A stretch of 17,845 bases of DNA from Bacteroidota bacterium. Its GTDB lineage: Bacteria; Bacteroidota; Bacteroidia; Chitinophagales; Chitinophagaceae. The notes beneath the pieces are model-generated. The model saw only the letters and a list, made by a program, of their open reading frames with translations, searched no databases and was not told the origin of the DNA. The translations under genes and the position numbers were made by a program. The stretch is taken from positions 1 through 17,845 of the forward strand of contig JAKPBL010000141.1 in NCBI GenBank assembly GCA_029778965.1. The letters are read 5' to 3'. Below, one piece after another: positions 1 through 6,600 of this stretch. Within the stretch, counting starts at the first letter, position 1. Each line of letters begins with the position of its first letter.

Positions 1-1
1 C

Positions 2-1219
2 ATCCTGGTGCACAACCGGCTGACGCACTCGCTCGAAGTAGCCAGCGTAGGCAGGTCGATCGGAAAGATCGTGGGCGAACAGATGACCGAAAAGCTGACG
101 GGTTCGCTGACGGAAGAAGCGCTTCATTTCTACCGGCACGACCTGGGCAGCGTGGTCGCAGCGGCCTGCCTGGCGCATGATATCGGCAATCCATCTTTCG
201 GACATTCGGGCGAAGCCGCCATCTCTTCCTATTTTATTGAGCAGGCAGACGCAGTGCTGAACGGGCAAACCCTGATGGCGCATTTCGATGCCGCGGAGTG
301 GCAGGATCTTACGCATTTCGAAGGCAATGCCAATGCGCTGCGCATACTCACGCACCATTATGCCAACCGGCAGAAGGGCGGCTTTCAACTGACCTATACC
401 ACGCTGGCTTCGATTGTGAAATACCCCGGCGAATCGCTGGCGGCCGACGGTAAAAGCCTGGCTACCAAAAAATACGGTTTTTTCCAATCGGAGAAAGCCG
501 CCATGGCTGAGATCGCCGCCGCCCTGCAATTACCGCAAACGCACGCGCAACCCATGCGATACCGGCGTCATCCTTTTGTGTTCCTGGTAGAAGCGGCCGA
601 TGATATCTGTTACCGGGTGATCGATTGGGAAGATGCGCACCGGCTGGGCATCATCGACAGCGATACGGCGGTGCAGTTGCTGCTTGACCTGCTCGGCACG
701 TCGCCGCGCGATAATATGGATCGCATTCGAAAAACATTACGCGAGCTGGACAATGATCCGCGCGAGCAGCTTTCTTTTCTTCGCGCAAAATGCATCAATT
801 ACCTGGCGGTGAGCTGTGCCGATGTTTTTGTGGAGAATCAATCGGCCTTACTAACGGGGAGCTATAACCGCTCTTTGCTCGAAGGGATCAATGATGCGGC
901 CAAACAGGCGTTGGAGACGATTAACCAGGTGACCATACAAAAGATCTACAACCATGAAACAGTGGTGCGCATCGAGTTGGCGGGATATGAGGTGATGCGA
1001 TCGCTGCTTTCTTCATTTGTTCCGGCGGTACTGGCGGAAAAGCCCAGCCATAAAGACAAGAAGCTGCGACATCTCCTGCCGCCGCAATATGTGCCGGCTG
1101 ATGCAGGTGCGTATGAGAAAGCATTGTCTGTGATCGATTTCGTGGCGGGTATGACCGATTCATATGCGATGGAAATCTATAAGAACCTGCGGGGAATCAG
1201 CTTACCTACGCATACATAA
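2..1219 (+). CDS. dgt: dGTP triphosphohydrolase (dGTPase, HD superfamily), 5' end missing
   Basis: Deoxyguanosinetriphosphate triphosphohydrolase, which hydrolyses dGTP to deoxyguanosine and triphosphate in the cytoplasm. The frame is open from the window edge and reads ILVHNRLTHSLEVA, which matches the conserved RLTHSLEV start of the HD domain, so the true start lies upstream and the GTG at 8 is not it. The HD metal site follows as LAHDIGNPSFGHSGE. Further right are the HHYANRQKGGFQLTY segment and the FVFLVEAADDICYRVIDWED helix, both typical of the dGTPase family rather than of generic HD hydrolases. About 405 codons are present; the N-terminal part before the first metal His is missing. It converges with nadD, with 57 bp between the stops. 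Function by homology is confident; true nucleotide specificity (dGTP versus other dNTPs) cannot be read from the sequence. Confidence 0.9.
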   Translation: MLVHNRLTHSLEVASVGRSIGKIVGEQMTEKLTGSLTEEALHFYRHDLGSVVAAACLAHDIGNPSFGHSGEAAISSYFIEQADAVLNGQTLMAHFDAAEWQDLTHFEGNANALRILTHHYANRQKGGFQLTYTTLASIVKYPGESLAADGKSLATKKYGFFQSEKAAMAEIAAALQLPQTHAQPMRYRRHPFVFLVEAADDICYRVIDWEDAHRLGIIDSDTAVQLLLDLLGTSPRDNMDRIRKTLRELDNDPREQLSFLRAKCINYLAVSCADVFVENQSALLTGSYNRSLLEGINDAAKQALETINQVTIQKIYNHETVVRIELAGYEVMRSLLSSFVPAVLAEKPSHKDKKLRHLLPPQYVPADAGAYEKALSVIDFVAGMTDSYAMEIYKNLRGISLPTHT

Positions 1220-1276
1220 CGGATTTCCTTTGCCTTGCGAAAGTCCGTCATAAACACGTAATTTGCTGATTATTAA

Positions 1277-1843
1277 CTATTTATAGTACCTGTTCGCCTC
1301 TATTTCCTTCCTCACCGGCTCGGGCACCAGGAAGCGGATATCGTTGTTTTCTTTCACCAGTTGACGAACCTGGGTGGCCGATATGTCGAGCAGCGGGGCA
1401 TTCACCAGGGTGGTCAGGGCACTTTCTGGTTGTATAGGATAACCAGGCCGCTGGTATACGTAGATGGGATAACGCTCGAGCAGCACGGCGGCATTTTTCC
1501 ATTTCCTGATATTCTGGTAACCGTCGCTTCCCATGATGATGGAAAACCGGTGCTGCGGAAATTTCTCAGACAGGTAGGTAAGCGTATCAATGGTATAAGA
1601 GGGGCGGGGCAGGTGAAACTCGATATCGGATGCCTGTAATCCGTCTATCCCTTCAATGGCGAGCTTCACCAGGTGCAGCCGGTCGTATTCATTGAGAAGT
1701 GCGGCAGCGGGCTTGAATGGGTTCTGCGGGCTCACCACCAGCCAAACCTGCTGAAGCGGGCTATGGGTGCGCACATAATTGGCAATAATACAATGACCGA
1801 TATGGATGGGGTTGAACGAGCCGAAATAGAGACCAACTTCCAT
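1277..1843 (-). CDS. nadD: nicotinate-nucleotide adenylyltransferase
   Basis: NaMN adenylyltransferase, joining nicotinate mononucleotide and ATP to form deamido-NAD and pyrophosphate in NAD biosynthesis. Of 188 residues, it opens with the nucleotidyltransferase motif GSFNPIHIGH (residues 8-17). It also has PSYTIDTL (81-88), the IMGSD...W segment (103-115) and the C-terminal ISATQVR signature (154-160), where the family usually has IS[ST]xIR. The length is normal for a Bacteroidota NadD and a little below the 213 residues of E. coli. The ATG at 1843 directly precedes the Rossmann strand, so the start is secure. It lies 5 bp downstream of the feoA-like gene on the same strand and is probably cotranscribed with it. 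nadA, an earlier step of the same pathway, lies about 5 kb away on the same strand, but the two are not in one operon. Confidence 0.95.
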   Translation of the reverse strand: MEVGLYFGSFNPIHIGHCIIANYVRTHSPLQQVWLVVSPQNPFKPAAALLNEYDRLHLVKLAIEGIDGLQASDIEFHLPRPSYTIDTLTYLSEKFPQHRFSIIMGSDGYQNIRKWKNAAVLLERYPIYVYQRPGYPIQPESALTTLVNAPLLDISATQVRQLVKENNDIRFLVPEPVRKEIEANRYYK

Positions 1844-1848
1844 GGCAT

Positions 1849-2100
1849 TCAGATCAGGTCTTCGACGAAGATGTTTTCGGCTTCATCGATGCGCAGACTC
1901 AGGTTGTAGCCGGCCACCGTAATAGCAATGGGATCACCGAGAGGGGCTTTCTGCTCCACGCGTATCTTTTCACCGGGAACGCAGCCCATTTCCATCAGCT
2001 TCAGGAATATCTCATTGTTTTCAAAGCTTTTGATAATAACCGTTTTTCCAATGGCAATATCAGAAAGACGCTTTAATACAGGGGTCGGCTGGATGGTCAT
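1849..2100 (-). CDS. FeoA-domain protein (stand-alone)
   Basis: An 83-residue single-domain protein of the FeoA family, a small SH3-like fold that accompanies the ferrous-iron transporter FeoB. The sequence shows the characteristic order: LSDIAIGKTVIIKSF, then the LMEMGCVPGEKIRVEQKAPLGDP core, then a closing strand IDEAENIFVEDL. The MEMGCVPGEKI segment corresponds to the family's L..LGl.pG..v pattern. No feoB lies beside it; it sits 5 bp upstream of nadD and is divergent from ybeY with only 29 bp between start codons. A perfect TACTTTTG element on this strand at 2142-2135, inside the ybeY coding region, could drive the feoA-nadD pair. Family assignment is firm. A role in iron uptake is inference, since orphan FeoA domains may do something else. 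Confidence 0.85.
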   Translation of the reverse strand: MTIQPTPVLKRLSDIAIGKTVIIKSFENNEIFLKLMEMGCVPGEKIRVEQKAPLGDPIAITVAGYNLSLRIDEAENIFVEDLI

Positions 2101-2129
2101 TGCGAACGATTTACGATTTTTGCCGGGCG

Positions 2130-2597
2130 ATGAACAAAAGTACCGATATTATTGAGTTTCATTACCTGGTGAAAGACTTTAGTTTTTCCCACCGATATGC
2201 GTGCAAGCTGTTCCTGCAGCAATTGTTCAAGAAGGAAAAGCTGCCACTGGTCTCCCTCCGGTATATTTTCTGCGACGACGAATACCTGCTCGCCATCAAC
2301 CGGCAGTTCCTGCAGCACGATTATTATACCGACATCATCAGCTTTCCTTTATCTGCCCCCGGCGAACCCCTCGAAGGAGAAGTCTATATCAGTATTCCTC
2401 GTGTGCAGGAAAATGCCCTGGCCGTAGGTGAACGCTTTACCCGAGAGCTACACCGTGTGTTGTTTCACGGTGCGTTGCATTTCTGCGGGTACAAAGACAA
2501 AAACGCCGCCCAGCAGAAAGCCATGCGCGCGAAAGAAGAGGAATGCCTGGAAGCGTATGTTGTGTTCCGGAAAAAGCTAAACGCCGGGCGTAAATAA
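2130..2597 (+). CDS. ybeY: endoribonuclease / rRNA maturation factor YbeY
   Basis: YbeY is a metal-dependent endoribonuclease needed for 16S rRNA 3'-end maturation and ribosome quality control. The 155-residue product matches the E. coli length exactly. It has a DYYTDIISFPL segment (64-74; the family's TDVLSFP) and a metal-site motif HGALHFCGYKD (113-123). The third metal ligand, His in E. coli (HGxLHLxGYDH), is Asp123 here; as I recall, Bacteroidota YbeY proteins share this change. The ATG at 2130 is preferred over the in-frame TTG at 2100 because it gives the family length and leaves the feoA start free. There is no Shine-Dalgarno sequence. The imperfect -7 motif GATTTTTG (2115-2122) ends 7 bp before the ATG, suggesting a leader of a few nucleotides or none. 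Confidence 0.93.
   Translation: MNKSTDIIEFHYLVKDFSFSHRYACKLFLQQLFKKEKLPLVSLRYIFCDDEYLLAINRQFLQHDYYTDIISFPLSAPGEPLEGEVYISIPRVQENALAVGERFTRELHRVLFHGALHFCGYKDKNAAQQKAMRAKEEECLEAYVVFRKKLNAGRK
2135..2142 (-). promoter_or_regulatory. candidate -7 promoter element for feoA-nadD
   Basis: Read on the minus strand this is TACTTTTG, an exact match to the Bacteroidota -7 consensus TAnnTTTG, 34 bp upstream of the feoA ATG. It lies within the first codons of the divergent ybeY gene. No clear TTG -33 element is visible at the right distance, so the call rests on one short motif. Confidence 0.35.
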
Positions 2598-2610
2598 AGG
2601 TCCGTTGAAG

Positions 2611-2695
2611 GAGGCCGGCAAATTCGGTGATCAGGTGATCAGCCCGATATATAGCTGTTTTTCCGAAAAGATGTATGCAGTGCCTTGCCGGCCTC
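2611..2695. repeat. 11-bp inverted repeat pair, 63-bp spacer
   Basis: GAGGCCGGCAA at 2611-2621 and its exact reverse complement TTGCCGGCCTC at 2685-2695. The spacer contains a tandem duplication of GGTGATCA (2626-2641). It lies just after the ybeY stop. The loop is long for a terminator and no T-tract follows, so the function is unknown. Confidence 0.5.
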
Positions 2696-2755
2696 AGGCA
2701 TCTCTTTCGCCGGTACTGTGAAATCTACACCGGTCGGGGAAAATCAGGGCACCAG

Positions 2756-2771
2756 TGTTTCACGTGGAACA
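2756..2771. other. parS site 1 (ParB-binding palindrome)
   Basis: TGTTTCACGTGGAACA differs at one base from the classic parS TGTTTCACGTGAAACA (B. subtilis consensus TGTTNCACGTGAAACA). The central CACGTG and both TGTT/AACA ends are intact. First of three sites in 407 bp. Confidence 0.85.
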
Positions 2772-2934
2772 AAGACGGTATTAAGACCCGCTTCCATTGA
2801 TTTCCTTTTGTTGATTCCCCCTAACAGGATTCCTGACACACCGGTTATGGCATGCATACATACATAGACCGTTGGGCATAAGGAGCTTCGTTGATTTTGA
2901 CTTGCTTCAGATAAACTGATTTTCCCGGTTTATT

Positions 2935-2950
2935 TGTTCCACGTGAAACA
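2935..2950. other. parS site 2 (ParB-binding palindrome)
   Basis: TGTTCCACGTGAAACA is an exact match to the consensus TGTTNCACGTGAAACA. Starts 179 bp after site 1. Confidence 0.88.
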
Positions 2951-3146
2951 ATTAGCGCAGGAATATCTGCCGGTGAGCCCGCGCTGGATTCCTTTCATTG
3001 TATCTCGACTGCAGCCGTGTCGTCCAGGGTAGTGACACATTTCTTCCAATCCGTCCTATTTCCGGCAACGACAATAGTATTTTCCTTTCAGAGGAAGCAA
3101 TGCCACAAAACGCCTGCAGAAAACGGCCTATGCGGCATTGCGACCC

Positions 3147-3162
3147 TGTTCCACGTGGAACA
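3147..3162. other. parS site 3 (perfect 16-bp palindrome)
   Basis: TGTTCCACGTGGAACA is a perfect 16-bp palindrome combining the variant half-sites seen singly in sites 1 and 2. Starts 212 bp after site 2 and lies 118 bp before the putative mnmG -33 element. Confidence 0.86.
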
Positions 3163-3264
3163 AAGCCTGGATTACAACCGCCCAGGATTTTGTTCCGGTC
3201 CTCTCATCCCAATGCTTCTTACCGGTTGTCCATGCGCTCAAACCCGGTAATTCCCTATCATCTG

Positions 3265-3296
3265 TTGTCTTTTGACTTTTCCCGTTCGTACTTTTG
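3265..3296 (+). promoter_or_regulatory. mnmG promoter (TTG, 21 bp, TACTTTTG)
   Basis: An exact TAnnTTTG -7 element (TACTTTTG, 3289-3296) with a TTG at 3265-3267, giving a 21-bp spacer within the range known for Bacteroidota sigma-70 promoters. The -7 ends 16 bp before the mnmG ATG at 3313, implying a leader of about 10 nucleotides. It lies inside the longer open frame and so supports the downstream start. Confidence 0.65.
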
Positions 3297-3312
3297 CTTC
3301 TTAACTCTCTAT

Positions 3313-5181
3313 ATGTTCCCTGTTTATGATGTTATAGTGGTTGGCGCCGGCCATGCCGGTTGCGAAGCGGCGGCGGCAGCGGCCAATATGGGCAGCTCAG
3401 TGCTGTTGGTAACCATGAATATGCAGACGATCGCCCAAATGAGCTGTAATCCCGCTATGGGAGGTATCGCCAAAGGACAGATCGTACGCGAAATAGACGC
3501 ACTGGGTGGGTACTCCGGCATCGTATCCGACAGAAGCATGATCCAGTTCCGGATGCTCAACTTGTCGAAAGGGCCGGCCATGTGGAGCCCGCGCAGCCAA
3601 AACGACCGCATGCTTTTTGCTGCCACCTGGCGGCAGCTATTGGAAGAAACACCCGGTGTTGACTTTTACCAGGATACCGTTAAGGGATTGATCATCAAAG
3701 AGAACCGGGCTTGTGGCGTGGTCACCGGGCTGGGACATGCCATCGAATCCAAAGCCGTAGTCGTAACCAGCGGTACCTTCCTGAACGGGGTGATTCACAT
3801 AGGGGAGAAGACCTTCGGCGGCGGACGAGTAGCAGAAAAAGCCGCCACGGGCATCACTGAACAACTGGTTGCCCTGGGCATGGAAGCCGACCGGTTAAAA
3901 ACCGGTACCCCGCCCCGTATCGACGGCCGGAGCCTGAACTATGCTGTCATGGAAGAACAGCCGGGCGACGATACCATCAGCGGTTTTTCTTACCTGGCTC
4001 CGCCGGCGCTGAAACCAGAGAACCAGCGCAGTTGCCATATCAGCTATACCAATTCCGTCACCCACGACATCCTTAAAACGGGTTTCGACCGGAGCCCCAT
4101 GTACACCGGGCGCATAGAAGGTGTTGGTCCGCGGTATTGTCCCAGTATAGAAGACAAGATTAACCGCTTCGCCGACCGGGAACGCCATCAGATATTCGTG
4201 GAGCCTGAAGGCTGGAATACCGTCGAGATTTATGTGAACGGGTTCAGTACCTCTTTGCCCGAAGACGTGCAATACAAAGCGCTGACCACCATCCCGGGCT
4301 TTGAAAATGTAAAAATGTTTCGCCCTGGCTATGCCATCGAATACGACTATTTTCCACCGGTACAATTGAACTATTCGCTCGAAACAAAACTGGTGTCGCA
4401 CCTTTTCTTTGCGGGGCAAATCAACGGTACCACAGGCTATGAAGAAGCCGCCTGCCAGGGATTGATGGCCGGCATCAATGCCCATCGTAAAGTGAGGGAA
4501 GAAGCGCCATTCATCCTGAAAAGAAGCGAAGCCTATATCGGGGTGCTGATCGACGACCTGATCAGCAAAGGAACCGAAGAGCCCTACCGCATGTTTACCA
4601 GCCGGGCGGAATTCAGAACCCTGCTACGGCAGGACAATGCCGACCTTCGGCTTACAGAGATGAGTTTCCGTATCGGGCTCGCGGGGCAAGACAGGATGGA
4701 GAAAGTCATTCAGAAAAAGCAGGGTACCGAATCACTGAAAACCTGGCTGGCTGATCACTCCGCCGATCCCGAAACAGTCAACCCTTTCCTGGAGACCGTT
4801 GGTTCGGCGCCGCTCCCGCAAAAACAACGCTGGTCACAATTGCTGCTCCGCCCGAATATAAGCCTCGACACCCTTACCAGCAATATCCCGGCATTGAAAG
4901 CCGACCTGGCCAACTTTCCGGCAGAAATCCGCCAGCAGGCAGAGATCCAACTGAAATACGAAGTCTATATCGAAAAAGAAAAAGAACTGGTATTACGCAT
5001 GAACCAGATGGAATCGTTGGAAATACCCGAATCGTTCGATTACAGCCGGGTAGCCGCCATCAGTAATGAAGCCCGTGAAAAACTGAAGAAAATACGTCCC
5101 CGTACTTTGGGGCAAGCCAGTCGTATCAGCGGCATTAACCCGAGCGATGTACAAATCCTGATGGTGTATATGGGTCGATAG
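3313..5181 (+). CDS. mnmG: tRNA uridine-5-carboxymethylaminomethyl modification enzyme MnmG (GidA)
   Basis: FAD-dependent subunit of the MnmE-MnmG complex, which installs the carboxymethylaminomethyl group on wobble uridine 34 of certain tRNAs. The ATG at 3313 gives 622 residues (E. coli 629) and the usual N-terminus, with dinucleotide-binding GAGHAGCEAA starting at residue 11. CNPAMGGIAKGQIVREID follows near residue 44, GTPPRID near 200, INGTTGYEEAACQG near 370, and the typical C-terminal tail GINPSDVQILMVY. Starting at the upstream codon 2998 would add 105 residues that match nothing in the family. No rsmG (gidB) follows, unlike the gidA-gidB-parA-parB order of many bacteria. The gene is nevertheless flanked by parS sites. 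It ends at a strong hairpin terminator. Confidence 0.97.
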   Translation: MFPVYDVIVVGAGHAGCEAAAAAANMGSSVLLVTMNMQTIAQMSCNPAMGGIAKGQIVREIDALGGYSGIVSDRSMIQFRMLNLSKGPAMWSPRSQNDRMLFAATWRQLLEETPGVDFYQDTVKGLIIKENRACGVVTGLGHAIESKAVVVTSGTFLNGVIHIGEKTFGGGRVAEKAATGITEQLVALGMEADRLKTGTPPRIDGRSLNYAVMEEQPGDDTISGFSYLAPPALKPENQRSCHISYTNSVTHDILKTGFDRSPMYTGRIEGVGPRYCPSIEDKINRFADRERHQIFVEPEGWNTVEIYVNGFSTSLPEDVQYKALTTIPGFENVKMFRPGYAIEYDYFPPVQLNYSLETKLVSHLFFAGQINGTTGYEEAACQGLMAGINAHRKVREEAPFILKRSEAYIGVLIDDLISKGTEEPYRMFTSRAEFRTLLRQDNADLRLTEMSFRIGLAGQDRMEKVIQKKQGTESLKTWLADHSADPETVNPFLETVGSAPLPQKQRWSQLLLRPNISLDTLTSNIPALKADLANFPAEIRQQAEIQLKYEVYIEKEKELVLRMNQMESLEIPESFDYSRVAAISNEAREKLKKIRPRTLGQASRISGINPSDVQILMVYMGR

Positions 5182-5213
5182 ACAAGCGGACAAAACCATC
5201 GGAAAAACAATTA

Positions 5214-5255
5214 AAAAGGCAACAAGTTAATATTAACATTAATTTGTTGCCTTTT
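5214..5255. terminator. bidirectional hairpin terminator between mnmG and the helicase gene
   Basis: AAAAGGCAACAA (5214-5225) pairs perfectly with TTGTTGCCTTTT (5244-5255). After one G-T wobble the stem continues for about five A-T pairs to a 6-base loop (5232-5237). The A-run and T-run at its ends give a U-tract on either strand, so it can end both mnmG and the convergent helicase transcript. It starts 33 bp after the mnmG stop. Confidence 0.85.
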
Positions 5256-5330
5256 ATTAATCAGCATTATACCTACTGTTTTAGGTTCCTTACACCGGTA
5301 TAATGCCGAATGTTTTCCGGGTTATCCTGC

Positions 5331-6461
5331 CTATACGGCCGCCAGCGCGCTTTTCATCGGAATCTTTTTCCCGATCAGTTTTTCGATGTCACGGATATAA
5401 GCCCGCTCTTCCTGGTCGCACAGGGAAATGGCAGTTCCGGTTGCCCCGGCGCGGCCTGTTCTCCCGATACGGTGTACATAGGTTTCCGCCACATTCGGAA
5501 TTTCGTAATTAACTACCCATTGCAGCTCTTCTATGTCAATACCCCGGGCGGCAATATCGGTGGCAACCAAGGCCCTTAATTTGCCCGCCTTGAAGCTATT
5601 CAGGGCCTGTTGCCGCGCACCCTGGCTTTTATCGCCGTGAATGGCAGCAGCACTGATCCCGTTCTTTTGAAGAAACCGCGCCAGCTTGTCGGCCCCATAC
5701 TTGGTGCGGGTGAAGACCAGCACCGGGTTGATCTGCCTCTCATGCAACAGGTCGCACAAATAGGTTTTCTTCTCTTCCTTAGTCACCCAATGCAGTTCCT
5801 GGCTGATGATCTCTGCAGTAGATGATACAGGATCAACAGCTACGGTTTCAGGCTGCGACAATATGGTGCCGGCCAGCTCCCTGATCTCGGAAGGCATGGT
5901 GGCAGAGAAAAACAGCGATTGCCGCTTTGCCGGTATCAGCTTCAGCACTTTCTTCACATCATGCACAAATCCCATATCCAGCATGCGATCCGCTTCATCC
6001 AATACAAAATACCGCAGCTTCGAGAGATCCAGCAGCCGCTGCGATGATAAGTCAAGCAGGCGACCCGGCGTGGCGATCAGTATGTCCACGCCCCGTTTCA
6101 ACTGCTCCACCTGGGGTACCTGCGACACCCCTCCAAACAGGGTCATGCTTTTAAAACCAAGGTATTTTCCATAATCGCGGAAGCTCTCTTCCACCTGGAT
6201 GGCCAGTTCCCTCGTGGGGGTCAGCACCAGCACCTGTATGCCGGACAGCCTTTGCTTTTCTTTATCGGCCGACAACAACTGCAGTACCGGAATGGCGAAT
6301 GCCGCCGTTTTCCCGGTACCTGTTTGTGCGCAGGCCAGCAGGTCTTTACGATTCAAAACAACCGGAATGGCTTTCTCCTGGATCGGAGTGGGCGCCACAT
6401 ACCCGGCATCGGTCAACGCCCTTAATACGGGCGCTGTAACCGCTAATTGCGAAAAATTCAA
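5331..6461 (-). CDS. DEAD-box ATP-dependent RNA helicase, RhlE-type
   Basis: Cytoplasmic ATP-dependent RNA helicase, probably acting in ribosome assembly or RNA turnover. Motifs in order over 376 residues are the Q motif PTPIQ (24-28), Walker A AQTGTGKT (45-52), PTRELA (82-87), TPGR (131-134), DEAD (155-158), SAT (186-188) and HRIGRTGR (330-337). The protein ends soon after the helicase core, without the basic tail of longer RhlE homologues. The start codon is TTG at 6461: it places MNFSQLAVTAPVL exactly where RhlE proteins begin, and no in-frame ATG lies near it. The 5' region is unusual: a TATATTTG promoter lies about 110 bp upstream, giving a leader of roughly 100 nucleotides with a hairpin. 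Substrate and conditions of use cannot be inferred. Confidence 0.93.
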   Translation of the reverse strand: MNFSQLAVTAPVLRALTDAGYVAPTPIQEKAIPVVLNRKDLLACAQTGTGKTAAFAIPVLQLLSADKEKQRLSGIQVLVLTPTRELAIQVEESFRDYGKYLGFKSMTLFGGVSQVPQVEQLKRGVDILIATPGRLLDLSSQRLLDLSKLRYFVLDEADRMLDMGFVHDVKKVLKLIPAKRQSLFFSATMPSEIRELAGTILSQPETVAVDPVSSTAEIISQELHWVTKEEKKTYLCDLLHERQINPVLVFTRTKYGADKLARFLQKNGISAAAIHGDKSQGARQQALNSFKAGKLRALVATDIAARGIDIEELQWVVNYEIPNVAETYVHRIGRTGRAGATGTAISLCDQEERAYIRDIEKLIGKKIPMKSALAAV

Positions 6462-6489
6462 AACAATAAATTTTAGTAATAAAAATCCG

Positions 6490-6525
6490 GTAAGGCTGAC
6501 GCACAGGTCACTTTACCCGCCTTAC
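6490..6525 (-). promoter_or_regulatory. hairpin in the leader of the helicase gene (possible attenuator or nadA terminator)
   Basis: On the minus strand GTAAGGC (6525-6519) pairs with GCCTTAC (6496-6490). A smaller TGAC/GTCA stem lies inside the loop, and CGGATTTTTATT follows. It lies between nadA and the helicase start. It could end the nadA transcript, or act in cis within the long helicase leader. The 7-bp outer stem is modest. Confidence 0.35.
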
Positions 6526-6573
6526 ATACGCTCAGCACTTAAAACATCAAGAGGAGAACGAAAATAAGAAATG

Positions 6574-6600
6574 CAAATATAGTGAAAATCAACCAATCAA
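6574..6600 (-). promoter_or_regulatory. candidate promoter of the DEAD-box helicase gene
   Basis: The minus strand reads TATATTTG at 6581-6574, an exact TAnnTTTG element, with a TTG at 6600-6598 (16-bp spacer) that overlaps the last codons of nadA. Predicted start is near 6567, so the 5' leader would be about 100 nucleotides, far longer than for other genes here. Confidence 0.5.

Larger units (their letters stand above)
2598..3312. other. non-coding region carrying the parS cluster, upstream of mnmG
   Basis: A 715-bp gap between ybeY and mnmG with no convincing gene. It holds three parS-like palindromes (2756, 2935, 3147), an 11-bp inverted repeat (2611-2621 and 2685-2695), a tandem GGTGATCA (2626-2641) and the mnmG promoter. 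The mnmG frame stays open leftward to 2998, but translation of that stretch has no resemblance to MnmG N-termini and crosses the promoter and a parS site. I therefore treat it as chance. Most likely it is a chromosome-partition (centromere) region. Confidence 0.7.

Noticed and set aside
1220..1247. Possible terminator between dgt and nadD (CGGATTT/AAGTCCG)
   Set aside because: Seven pairs including a wobble, a 14-base loop and no T-tract; too weak to annotate.
2685..2867. A 60-codon open frame in the ybeY-mnmG gap
   Set aside because: It runs through parS site 1, has no recognisable domain and low-complexity content; probably chance.
2998..3312. A 105-codon N-terminal extension of the mnmG reading frame
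   Set aside because: It crosses the mnmG promoter and a parS site, shows no similarity to MnmG, and starting at 3313 gives the exact family N-terminus and length.
3895..4485. A 196-codon open frame antisense to mnmG
   Set aside because: Lies fully within the conserved mnmG core with no recognisable motif; a shadow of codon bias.
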